DNA from: Muribaculaceae bacterium
Lineage (GTDB): Bacteria; Bacteroidota; Bacteroidia; Bacteroidales; Muribaculaceae
DNA: 37,092 bases
Assembly (NCBI GenBank): GCA_022509145.1
Contig: JAFLTX010000015.1
Coordinates: forward strand, 1 to 37,092
Direction: 5' to 3'
The stretch's first letter is position 1; every line of letters starts with the position of its first letter. Both the position numbers and the translations under genes were made by a program. Positions 14,721 to 22,057 of this stretch are shown in pieces. A model generated the notes under the pieces. The model had not been told where the DNA came from, did no database searches, and saw only the letters and a list, made by a program, of their open reading frames with translations.

Positions 14721-17309
14721 ATGCGATTTTTCAAGAATTCAAGCCTTTTATTTTTTGCCGCAACTCTGCTCCTGATCTTGGTGAGCAGCCTTGCCTCGTG
14801 CGGCAGCAATGCTCAGGAAGAGCAGGCCAAAGACCTTGTGATCACCGAAATAATGGCTGCCAACCGCACCGGTCTGCAGAACGCGAAAGGGAAGCCTACC
14901 GACTGGATTGAGATAAAAAACAACGGGAAAGACACCGTGAATCTCGAAGGGTTCAAGCTCTCGGTGGCCCCCGCCGTTTCCGCTGCGGAGCAAGCCAAGG
15001 ATGCCGACGATGAAGACGAGGCGGAAGCCGATGAGCCTACATGGGAATTCCCCGAAGTGAGCATCGCTCCGGGGGAATACATGGTGGTTTTCGCCAAGGC
15101 GAAGAAGGAGAAGGCCGGCGAGGAGGAAGACGGTGGCGACAAACCTAAGAAAAAGGATAAAAAAGAGAAAAAGAACGGTGCCTCCGCGCCCGACAAGCTG
15201 CTGCGCGCCAATCTGAAACTCCCCAAGGAGGGAGGCACGGTGAAGCTGCTCTCCCCGCGCGGCAAGCTGATAAGCGAAGTGGAATACGGCGAGATGCAGC
15301 CCGACCAGGCGTATGCACGCCGCGAAGACGGCTCCTATGAGCTGACCTATCTCCAGAGCCCGGGGTTTCCCAACACCCGCGAGGGATACGAAGAGGCGGT
15401 GAAGAAGATCGACGAACGCCGCGCCGGGCCCATCCTGATATGGGAAGTGATGAGCCGCGCCTCTACCTCTGCCGCCAATTGGGTGGAACTGAAAAACGTA
15501 AGTGACACCGACGTCTCGCTCTCCGGATACGCGCTGCAAAAGAAACTGGGTAAGAAAGAGAGCTCCTTCCCCCTGCCGGCGCGCACGTTGAAGCCCGGTG
15601 AATTCATCACCTTCCGGCTTGCCGGGAAGAAAGCCAACCCGGGAAATCCGCTCGACGCCACCGTGAAACTGGGCGACGCCGAGACCATCATCCTGACGAA
15701 AGACGGCAAATTTGTCGACGGCGTCTGCGCCAAGCCCACCACCATCGGCGGCTCCGTAGGGCGCTCCGAAGGCCGGAAAGGATTCTTCTTCTACTCCTCT
15801 CCCACCCGCAATGCCGAAAACGGCGGCGACGCCAGGCGCTTCATCGGCGCTGCCCCCGCCTTCAACCTGAAGCCGGGCGTCTATGCCGACAAAGACACCG
15901 TGGTGCTCCGCCTCGCCGACACGGGCCGGAAGGTGCGCTATACGCTCGACGGCCGCGAGCCCTCCGCCTCCTCCCCCCTTTTCGGAGATTCGCTCAAGAT
16001 TGCCAAGAGCACCGTGATAAGAGCCTTTGCCGAGGGCGACAGCCTCAACCTGAAGAGCGACATCGCCACGGCCACCTACATCCTGGGCGTGGAGCATGAC
16101 CTCCCCGTGCTCAACATCTCCGTGGCCAAAAGCGATCTCTACGATTTCAACAGCGGCATCATGGCCGACGGGCCCGGGTATACCGAGGAGATTCCCCATA
16201 CGGGCGCCAATTATTGGAAAAAATGGACCAAAAAGGCCCACGCCGAATTCTTCGACAACAAAGAAGACGCCCCCGGTTTCTCCACCGCCTGCGGGCTGGC
16301 CATTTTCGGCGGGTTCTCCCGTTTTCAGCCCAAAAAGTCATTGCGGCTCAAATTCCGCCACAAGTATGGCAACTCGAAGGTGAAATATGATTTTTTCGGC
16401 GACGGCGAGCCGATGGAGCTGGAAGACCTCGTGGTGCGGGCCGGCGGTCAGGACTTCAACCGGTGCATGCTCCGCGATGAGTTTTTCGTCTCGCTGATGC
16501 AGCCCAACAGCCCTCACCTCCTCACCCAGAAATTTCGCCCGGTGGCCGTATATATCAACGCTGAATATTACGGCCTCTGCTATCTGCGCGAAAAAATCGA
16601 CGATCATTTCGTGGCCCGCAAGCTCAACGTACCCGCCGACTCCATCAACATCATCATGTCGAAATACACCGAGCTCGGCAGCCCCCAGCCTTACCGCAAC
16701 CTGATGAATTACGTCAGGACCCACGACCTGAGTGTGGCCGAAAACTTTCAGTATGTGAAGAATCTGGTCGACCTCGAAGGCCTGATCGACTTCAAGATCG
16801 GCGAGATCTATTCCGGCAACAGCGATGTGGGCAACGTGCGCTACGTGCGCTCCACCCATCCGAAAAGCGACAAGAAATGGCATTTCGTGTTTTACGACCT
16901 CGACGCCACCTGGGTGGGGTTGAAACCTTCGGCAGCCTACTACCTCAACGATGGCCCCGCGCAGGCGGAAGCCAACATTGCCGAACACAACACCCTGATA
17001 AACCGCCTGTTGAAAAACAAGGAATTCCGGGCTCTCTTTCTCGAAAGAGTGGCCTATCATCTGGCCAACACCTTCTCTGAGGCTAAGGCCACCGCCGTCT
17101 TTGACACTCTCGCAAACACCATCAGCAAAGAGATGGAGCACGATTGCGCCAGATGGCCTCACCTCAGCTACCCTACCTGGCAGAGAAACATCGATACCTT
17201 CCGCGAGAAATTCAAAACCAAACCGAAGGTCATGCTCGACGACCTCCGCGCCACCCTGGCCATAACCGACGCCGAAAACAAGAAATATTTCAGCTCTCTC
17301 GGATATTGA
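14721..17309 (+). CDS. CotH-family lipoprotein with two lamin-tail domains
   Basis: 862 residues from the ATG at 14721; the frame is open further back, but the promoter box and a lipoprotein signal place the start here. The signal ends in LASC with the lipid-bearing cysteine at 27. A lamin-tail-like domain (about 36-220) contains two charged inserts, acidic at 88-106 and Lys/Glu-rich at 126-156. A second lamin-tail-like domain spans about 236-375, and a chitobiase C-terminal-like domain has KVRYTLDGREPS near 404-415. The rest is CotH, a protein-kinase-like fold known from spore-coat kinase, with ALR-like motifs such as KKSLRLKFRHKYG and the metal-site-like FYDLDATW. It is likely anchored outside the inner membrane. 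The DUF4956 gene follows 52 bp later. Confidence 0.82.
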   Translation: MRFFKNSSLLFFAATLLLILVSSLASCGSNAQEEQAKDLVITEIMAANRTGLQNAKGKPTDWIEIKNNGKDTVNLEGFKLSVAPAVSAAEQAKDADDEDEAEADEPTWEFPEVSIAPGEYMVVFAKAKKEKAGEEEDGGDKPKKKDKKEKKNGASAPDKLLRANLKLPKEGGTVKLLSPRGKLISEVEYGEMQPDQAYARREDGSYELTYLQSPGFPNTREGYEEAVKKIDERRAGPILIWEVMSRASTSAANWVELKNVSDTDVSLSGYALQKKLGKKESSFPLPARTLKPGEFITFRLAGKKANPGNPLDATVKLGDAETIILTKDGKFVDGVCAKPTTIGGSVGRSEGRKGFFFYSSPTRNAENGGDARRFIGAAPAFNLKPGVYADKDTVVLRLADTGRKVRYTLDGREPSASSPLFGDSLKIAKSTVIRAFAEGDSLNLKSDIATATYILGVEHDLPVLNISVAKSDLYDFNSGIMADGPGYTEEIPHTGANYWKKWTKKAHAEFFDNKEDAPGFSTACGLAIFGGFSRFQPKKSLRLKFRHKYGNSKVKYDFFGDGEPMELEDLVVRAGGQDFNRCMLRDEFFVSLMQPNSPHLLTQKFRPVAVYINAEYYGLCYLREKIDDHFVARKLNVPADSINIIMSKYTELGSPQPYRNLMNYVRTHDLSVAENFQYVKNLVDLEGLIDFKIGEIYSGNSDVGNVRYVRSTHPKSDKKWHFVFYDLDATWVGLKPSAAYYLNDGPAQAEANIAEHNTLINRLLKNKEFRALFLERVAYHLANTFSEAKATAVFDTLANTISKEMEHDCARWPHLSYPTWQRNIDTFREKFKTKPKVMLDDLRATLAITDAENKKYFSSLGY

Positions 17310-17361
17310 CCCGTCTTGAGAGAATTTAAAATAAAACCGTCATCTATAACAGATTGAAACA

Positions 17362-18027
17362 ATGGAATCTAACGATATTTTCGGAGCCCCGCTGGTAGAC
17401 ATCCCGTCTACGATGCAGATGCTCTTCCGGTTCTTCTTCAACTCTTTCTTCGTGTGGATAGTGATCCATCTGTTCTACTATCGCAAGAGCCGCCGGCTTA
17501 ACTATTACTTCACGTTCTGGCTCCTCAGCATCAGCGTCTTTTTCCTTATCTATCTGCTGGGAGGAGGCGGCATCAAGATCAAGATTGGGATGGCGCTCGG
17601 GCTCTTTGCCATCTTCGGCATCATACGCTACCGCACCGAAGTGGTCACCGTAAGAGAGATGACCTATCTCTTCGTGATCATCGCCATGTCGGTCATCAAC
17701 GCTCTTGCGATACACCTGAACTATACGGCTCTCATCTCGGCCAACGTCATCATCGTCTTTGCCGTCTGGCTCTTCGAATACTGCTTCGGGTTCAAGCAGA
17801 TAGGGTGCAAGCACATCCTGTATGACCGTGTCAACAACATCAAGCCCGAGCAATACGACGCCCTTCTGGCCGAAATCAAGGAGCGCACCGGCCTCGACAT
17901 CGTCAACATCGAAGTCGGCGCCATCAACTACCTGCAAGACACCGTGATGCTCAAGGTGTATTACGTAATGAAAAAGAACGACACCGGCTCCGCCGACAAA
18001 CTCCTCAAACTCCCCAAAGAAGACTGA
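17362..18027 (+). CDS. DUF4956 membrane protein
   Basis: A 221-residue protein with four hydrophobic segments in residues 20-145, including the glycine-rich LGGGGIKIKIGMALGLFAIFGIIRYRTE block that marks DUF4956, and a cytoplasmic C-terminal domain of about 80 residues (DRVNNIKPEQYDALLAEIKERTGLDI). DUF4956 genes often accompany CotH and VTC-type polyphosphate polymerase genes; CotH is here, VTC is not. The role is unknown; a link with the CotH lipoprotein in envelope phosphoryl transfer is a guess from context. It ends 9 bp from the convergent kinase gene, with no room for a separate terminator. Confidence 0.75.
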   Translation: MESNDIFGAPLVDIPSTMQMLFRFFFNSFFVWIVIHLFYYRKSRRLNYYFTFWLLSISVFFLIYLLGGGGIKIKIGMALGLFAIFGIIRYRTEVVTVREMTYLFVIIAMSVINALAIHLNYTALISANVIIVFAVWLFEYCFGFKQIGCKHILYDRVNNIKPEQYDALLAEIKERTGLDIVNIEVGAINYLQDTVMLKVYYVMKKNDTGSADKLLKLPKED

Positions 18028-18036
18028 CCCCTCCCC

Positions 18037-19263
18037 TCAGTTGACCAGGGGGAGCTCGATGCGGAAGGTGGTGCCGCGGCCTACTTCGCTCTCTTTCACG
18101 TAGATGCGGCCACCATGATACTCCTCGATGATGCGCTTCACCAGCGTGAGACCCAAGCCCCACCCGCGCTTCTTGGTGGTGTAGCCGGGATGAAACACGG
18201 TCTTGAAGTTTTTGCGCTGAATCCCCTTCCCCGTGTCTTTGATATCGATAAACGCCTTCCCTTTATCCACACCGGTCGAGATCTCGAGGCGACCGCTCCC
18301 GTCCATGGCGTCCACGGCATTCTTCGTGAGGTTTTCCATCACCCATTCGAAGAGCGCGCGCGAAACCGCCACCCCGTAGTCGTCCTGTGGGAAACGCATG
18401 GTGAGCTCCACCTTGTCGGAGATGCGCCCCTTCATATACTGCAGCGACTGCTCCACCACCTCGTTGAGATACTCCAGATTGAGCTCCGGCTTGCTCCCGA
18501 TTTTCGAGAAACGGTCGGCGATCACCGAGAGGCGCCTCACGTCTTTGTTGATCTCGTCGGTAACCTCCTTTTCGGCGCCCGTGCCTTCAAGATACTGGCT
18601 CCAGGCCATAAGCGACGAGATGGGGGTACCGAGCTGATGGGCCGTCTCCTTCGAAAGCCCCACCCACACCCTGTTTTGCTCGGCGCGCTTTGTATAGATG
18701 AGCGCGGCGTAGATGATGACGGCGAGCACAATCATCACCGCGAGCTGCACGTAGGGGTAGAAGCTGAGCCGCTTGAGCAGGATGGAGTCTTCGTAATAGA
18801 TGTATTGCGAGGCGGAGAGGGCCTCCACTTTGATGAAGTGGGGGTTGGTCTGGGCGAGCTCCTCGAGCGTGACGCCGGCCGCGGGGCCCTTGAGCCGCTC
18901 CGAGAGATAGCGGTAGTTGCGCTCCGAGAGGAACGGCACGGGAGTGCCCACGGTGTCGGCCTTGTCGGGGAGATGGTAATTGCGGTAGTCGATGATGTTG
19001 AAGGCGCTGTCGGCCACCATCACCGGGATGGAGGTGTTTTGCGAGATGATTGAGAGGAGAAACTCCACGTCGGTGTCCACGTCGGCGCGCGCCAGCTTCT
19101 CGGTGGCCTGCGCCCAGACATTCATTCTCTCGCGCTCCTGCGCCGCCAGCGACTTTACCAGCGTATTGCTTATCACCAGAAAGATCACGATGGCCACCAC
19201 CGACACCATGATGAATATCAGCTTGCCGGCGCGTTGCCTGTCGTAAAAACTTCCCAGTCTCAT
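18037..19263 (-). CDS. Membrane sensor histidine kinase
   Basis: A two-transmembrane histidine kinase. Numbering from the ATG at 19263 (an in-frame TTG at 19272 overlaps the upstream stop but is less likely), membrane helices are at about 14-37 and 170-191, flanking a periplasmic sensor of about 130 residues. No HAMP domain is evident. The H-box KETAHQLGTPISS puts the phosphorylated histidine near 209; the N-box ENLTKNAVDAM (about 310-320), DTGKG (343-347) and GWGLGL (367-372) are complete. No response-regulator gene is adjacent, so its partner lies elsewhere. It is the last gene in the psd-pssA run, which hints at, but does not prove, an envelope-related signal. Confidence 0.85.
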   Translation of the reverse strand: MRLGSFYDRQRAGKLIFIMVSVVAIVIFLVISNTLVKSLAAQERERMNVWAQATEKLARADVDTDVEFLLSIISQNTSIPVMVADSAFNIIDYRNYHLPDKADTVGTPVPFLSERNYRYLSERLKGPAAGVTLEELAQTNPHFIKVEALSASQYIYYEDSILLKRLSFYPYVQLAVMIVLAVIIYAALIYTKRAEQNRVWVGLSKETAHQLGTPISSLMAWSQYLEGTGAEKEVTDEINKDVRRLSVIADRFSKIGSKPELNLEYLNEVVEQSLQYMKGRISDKVELTMRFPQDDYGVAVSRALFEWVMENLTKNAVDAMDGSGRLEISTGVDKGKAFIDIKDTGKGIQRKNFKTVFHPGYTTKKRGWGLGLTLVKRIIEEYHGGRIYVKESEVGRGTTFRIELPLVN

Positions 19264-19268
19264 ATATC

Positions 19269-20120
19269 TCAATCTCTGAAGCCGAGGATATGGCGCGGCA
19301 CGGCGTCGAACGCATTGCTGCCGATCACCTCGTCTACTTCTCTTTTCACTTCCTCCACGGCGTTGCTCACGGCCACACTGTAGTCGGCGGCGGCCATCAT
19401 GCTCAGGTCGTTGAGATTGTCACCGTACACCACAATTCTGTCGGCTCCCACCATCCGCGCCAATCGCTTGATTCCCTGCGCTTTGGTTGTGGTATACGGG
19501 AAAGCTTCGATCTCAGCGATCTCGTCGCCCCGCCAGTCGTGATAGAGCATGGGGTTGATGCGCGGAATCTTCTTAAGCCGGGCATAAGCCGCGTTGGCCT
19601 CGGCGTTGGGCTGGATGCCGAAGAAGAGCACGGCATCCCCTATCTCCTCCGGGAGCTGCGAATCGCCCGACTCCGGGATGGAAAACCGCTTGAACGGCGA
19701 GCCGAGGCGATCCTGCATAAACTCCTTCTCCTCCGGGGCGAAATTCCCGACGTGATAGATGTGAAACACGTCGCGGCCGCTCTCCGTGGGGGGCAACGTG
19801 TAGAGAAACGCACCCGCTCCCGAGGCGCGGTAAGCCTCGACCACCGCCGGGATCTGAGAGGGGTCGAAAAACTGCACCTCGCTGTATCTTCCGCTCGCTT
19901 TATCCCAGAGGGCGCCTCCGGTCATCACCACGGCCGGGATCTGCAGGTTGACGTCGCGCATGAGCTCCGACACTGTGGCCGGCGTGCGCGCCGTGGCCAC
20001 CGAGAAGAGTATACCCCGCGAGATGGCATGGTTGAGCAGCGAGACTGTGGTCTGCGTCAGCCGCCCGTCGGGGCCCAGAAGGGTTCCGTCAAGGTCTGAT
20101 ATGAATAGGGTGCGGCTCAT
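19269..20120 (-). CDS. Cof-type HAD-superfamily phosphatase
   Basis: A 283-residue HAD hydrolase of the Cof/sugar-phosphatase type (IIB cap). Motif I is SDLDGTLL at residues 8-15 with nucleophile D9 and acid D11; motif II is the threonine in VATARTP (about 42-48); motif III/IV is YGDNLNDLSMM near residues 235-245 with a lysine (TKAQGIKRLARM) before it. Members dephosphorylate sugar phosphates, nucleotides or flavin intermediates, and the substrate cannot be read from sequence. It sits 3 bp after DUF4834 and 5 bp before the kinase start, so it is in one transcript with the phospholipid genes. Confidence 0.87.
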   Translation of the reverse strand: MSRTLFISDLDGTLLGPDGRLTQTTVSLLNHAISRGILFSVATARTPATVSELMRDVNLQIPAVVMTGGALWDKASGRYSEVQFFDPSQIPAVVEAYRASGAGAFLYTLPPTESGRDVFHIYHVGNFAPEEKEFMQDRLGSPFKRFSIPESGDSQLPEEIGDAVLFFGIQPNAEANAAYARLKKIPRINPMLYHDWRGDEIAEIEAFPYTTTKAQGIKRLARMVGADRIVVYGDNLNDLSMMAAADYSVAVSNAVEEVKREVDEVIGSNAFDAVPRHILGFRD

Positions 20121-20123
20121 TCT

Positions 20124-20561
20124 TTATCTTTCGGTAGGCGTTTCTGCGGGGGTCTTGATCTCTTCAAAATCTACGTCTTCCACCTGCTCTTCCACAATCA
20201 CGGTGTGGGAATAAGTCTCCACAGTATCTCCGATCACGCGGGTCTCGCTGTAGCTTTTCACCTCGATATACTCTACGTCTTCGGCATACGTGCGCAGGAA
20301 AGAGGCTGCCGAGGGGTAAGCCTCCGGACTTTTCGCTCCCGTGCGCACACGTTCTCGCTCGCCGCCTTTGGCGCGGGCGCGCTTCTTGGCGGCCTTGCGC
20401 TCCTGCTTACGCGTGGGCATCCCGGCCATGCGGCGCATGCCGTCTTCCATGCGGCCCAGCATCCAGCGCTGAAACGCCGGCCCGAGCGTACGCCTCACCA
20501 GCGGCCATATCACCACCAGGAAGAAGATTACTACTATGAGAATGCCAAAGACCCTGTCCAT
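20124..20561 (-). CDS. DUF4834-like single-pass membrane protein
   Basis: A 145-residue protein with one N-terminal membrane helix (residues 3-22), a strongly basic stretch (RKQERKAAKKRARAKGG at about 51-67) and an acidic, strand-rich C-terminus that includes DVEYIEVKSYSE. The arrangement resembles DUF4834 proteins of Bacteroidales, which have no known function. It lies 27 bp after pssA and 3 bp before the HAD gene. Confidence 0.6.
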   Translation of the reverse strand: MDRVFGILIVVIFFLVVIWPLVRRTLGPAFQRWMLGRMEDGMRRMAGMPTRKQERKAAKKRARAKGGERERVRTGAKSPEAYPSAASFLRTYAEDVEYIEVKSYSETRVIGDTVETYSHTVIVEEQVEDVDFEEIKTPAETPTER

Positions 20562-20588
20562 CTGCTGAAGTTCAGTCCCGGTTTTTCA

Positions 20589-21293
20589 TCACGACACCTT
20601 AACGCACACCGAGAGGCACACATAGGCCACGATGAGCCACAGCAGGCCGCCTACGCCCATACAGAACACCAGCACCACCGCCGCCAGTATCAGGAAATAC
20701 CTCCAGAGGTTCACCCCGGAGAACTTGTAATCGTGAAACTTCAGCGATAGCAGCTTCAGCGGCGAGATCATGAGCCACGACTCCACGGCCAGCACGGCCA
20801 GGAACACCACCGGGAACGTAAGGAAGGCCGCGCCCGAGGTGCAGAGCGCGCAGAACCCTATCCAGAAGATGGCGTTGGCCGGAACGGGCAGACCCGTGAA
20901 AAACGACGACTGGCGTATGTCGATGTTGAATCTCGCCAGCCTCACGGCCCCTATGGCGGGCACGATGAGCATGAACCATTTGAGCCACGGCTCGGCGCCG
21001 GCGGCATCCAGAAGGTTGAAGACGAGCAGCGACGGGGCCACGCCGAAGCTCACCAGGTCGCAAAGCGAGTCGAGCTCCTTACCGAGCTCCGAATATGCCT
21101 TCAGCACGCGGGCAAAAAAGCCGTCGAGAAAATCGGCCACGGCTCCGATGCCGATGAAGATGGCACCCCACTCCCATCCGCGCAGTCCCCAGAGGGGCTC
21201 CACCCCCTTGAAGGCGCAAATGATGGCCATAGTGCCGGCCACCAGATTCAGAAGTGTGATGCAGTTGGGTATGTTTCTTATGATCTTTCCCAT
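20589..21293 (-). CDS. pssA: CDP-diacylglycerol-serine O-phosphatidyltransferase
   Basis: A 234-residue membrane enzyme. The CDP-alcohol phosphotransferase signature DxxDGxxARx8GxxxDxxxD is complete at residues 54-79 (D54, D57, G58, A61, R62, G71, D75, D79). About seven membrane helices and the opening RNIPNCITLLNLVAG are those of the PssA branch. It transfers serine to CDP-diacylglycerol, making phosphatidylserine. It lies 10 bp after psd, which decarboxylates this product, so the pair forms a complete two-step route to phosphatidylethanolamine. Confidence 0.93.
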   Translation of the reverse strand: MGKIIRNIPNCITLLNLVAGTMAIICAFKGVEPLWGLRGWEWGAIFIGIGAVADFLDGFFARVLKAYSELGKELDSLCDLVSFGVAPSLLVFNLLDAAGAEPWLKWFMLIVPAIGAVRLARFNIDIRQSSFFTGLPVPANAIFWIGFCALCTSGAAFLTFPVVFLAVLAVESWLMISPLKLLSLKFHDYKFSGVNLWRYFLILAAVVLVFCMGVGGLLWLIVAYVCLSVCVKVS

Positions 21294-21303
21294 TTGTTTT
21301 CAA

Positions 21304-21993
21304 TTAATTAAGTTCCTTCGGCACGAGGCGCCCGAGCAGACTTACGCCGCCTTTCACCTTGTCGCCCACTTTCACCAGAATCTCGGTGTCGAGAGGAAGA
21401 TATATGTCGATTCGCGAGCCGAATTTAATGAAGCCGAGATGGTCGTCGATATTCGCCTCCACCCCCGGCTCGGCATACGTCACGATACGCCTGGCCATGG
21501 CGCCGGCCACCTGCCGCAGCGTCACCTTCCGGCCCGAATCCGAGAGGATACCCACCGTGCTCCGCTCGTTTTCCGTGGAGCTCTTGGGGAGCCACGCCGA
21601 ATAGAAACGGCCCGGATGATGGGCCACATATTCCACCTCGCCGTCTACCGGAAACCAGTTGGCATGCACGTTGAGCGGCGACATGAAGACGGAGACCTGT
21701 ATGGCCTCGCCCTTGATGAATTCAGGCTCCACCGTACGCTCCACCACCACCACGTGGCCGTCGGCCGACGACACCACACACCCCTTCCTGTCGCCCCGGA
21801 AGTCGCGCTTCGGAGAGCGGAAGAAGTTGAAGACGAACAGGTAGCAGAGCAAGCTGAGCGCCGAGAGCACCACCGGAACGGCCACAGTGGGCATAAACAG
21901 CCAGAGAGGCACGTTAAGCGCCCCAAGCACTATGAAGAGCAGCGTCAGCAACAGCACGCCCTCGTGGTGAATCTTTACTCGCTTCAGTTTCAT
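21304..21993 (-). CDS. psd: Phosphatidylserine decarboxylase proenzyme
   Basis: A 229-residue protein of the short PSD-A class. Two membrane segments occupy residues 12-56. The self-cleavage site is G192-S193 in KFGSRIDIYLP; the serine becomes the pyruvoyl group of the small alpha chain. SVFMSPLNVHANWFP near 101-115 is the conserved substrate-site block. The frame opens at a GTG at 22008, but the ATG at 21993 follows the -7 box properly. It is the first gene of the psd-pssA-DUF4834-HAD-kinase run, and makes phosphatidylethanolamine at the inner membrane. Confidence 0.92.
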   Translation of the reverse strand: MKLKRVKIHHEGVLLLTLLFIVLGALNVPLWLFMPTVAVPVVLSALSLLCYLFVFNFFRSPKRDFRGDRKGCVVSSADGHVVVVERTVEPEFIKGEAIQVSVFMSPLNVHANWFPVDGEVEYVAHHPGRFYSAWLPKSSTENERSTVGILSDSGRKVTLRQVAGAMARRIVTYAEPGVEANIDDHLGFIKFGSRIDIYLPLDTEILVKVGDKVKGGVSLLGRLVPKELN

Positions 21994-22009
21994 TGTACCT
22001 TTAAGCACA

Positions 22010-22038
22010 CAAAATTACAATTTTTTTTCGTAATTTTG
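22010..22038. promoter_or_regulatory. Back-to-back -7 boxes for psd and pheT
   Basis: CAAAATTA at 22010-22017 is TAATTTTG on the minus strand (psd), and TAATTTTG at 22031-22038 serves pheT on the plus strand. Only 13 nt, mostly a T-run, lie between them, so each -33 region falls across the other promoter. RNA polymerase binding at the two should interfere. No good TTTG is at the -33 distance on either side. Confidence 0.55.
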
Positions 22039-22057
22039 CAAAATATAACGTTTCAAC

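Noticed and set aside
14748..16241. 497-codon open frame antisense to the CotH gene
   Set aside because: Composition-driven shadow; the sense strand has a lipoprotein signal and known domains.
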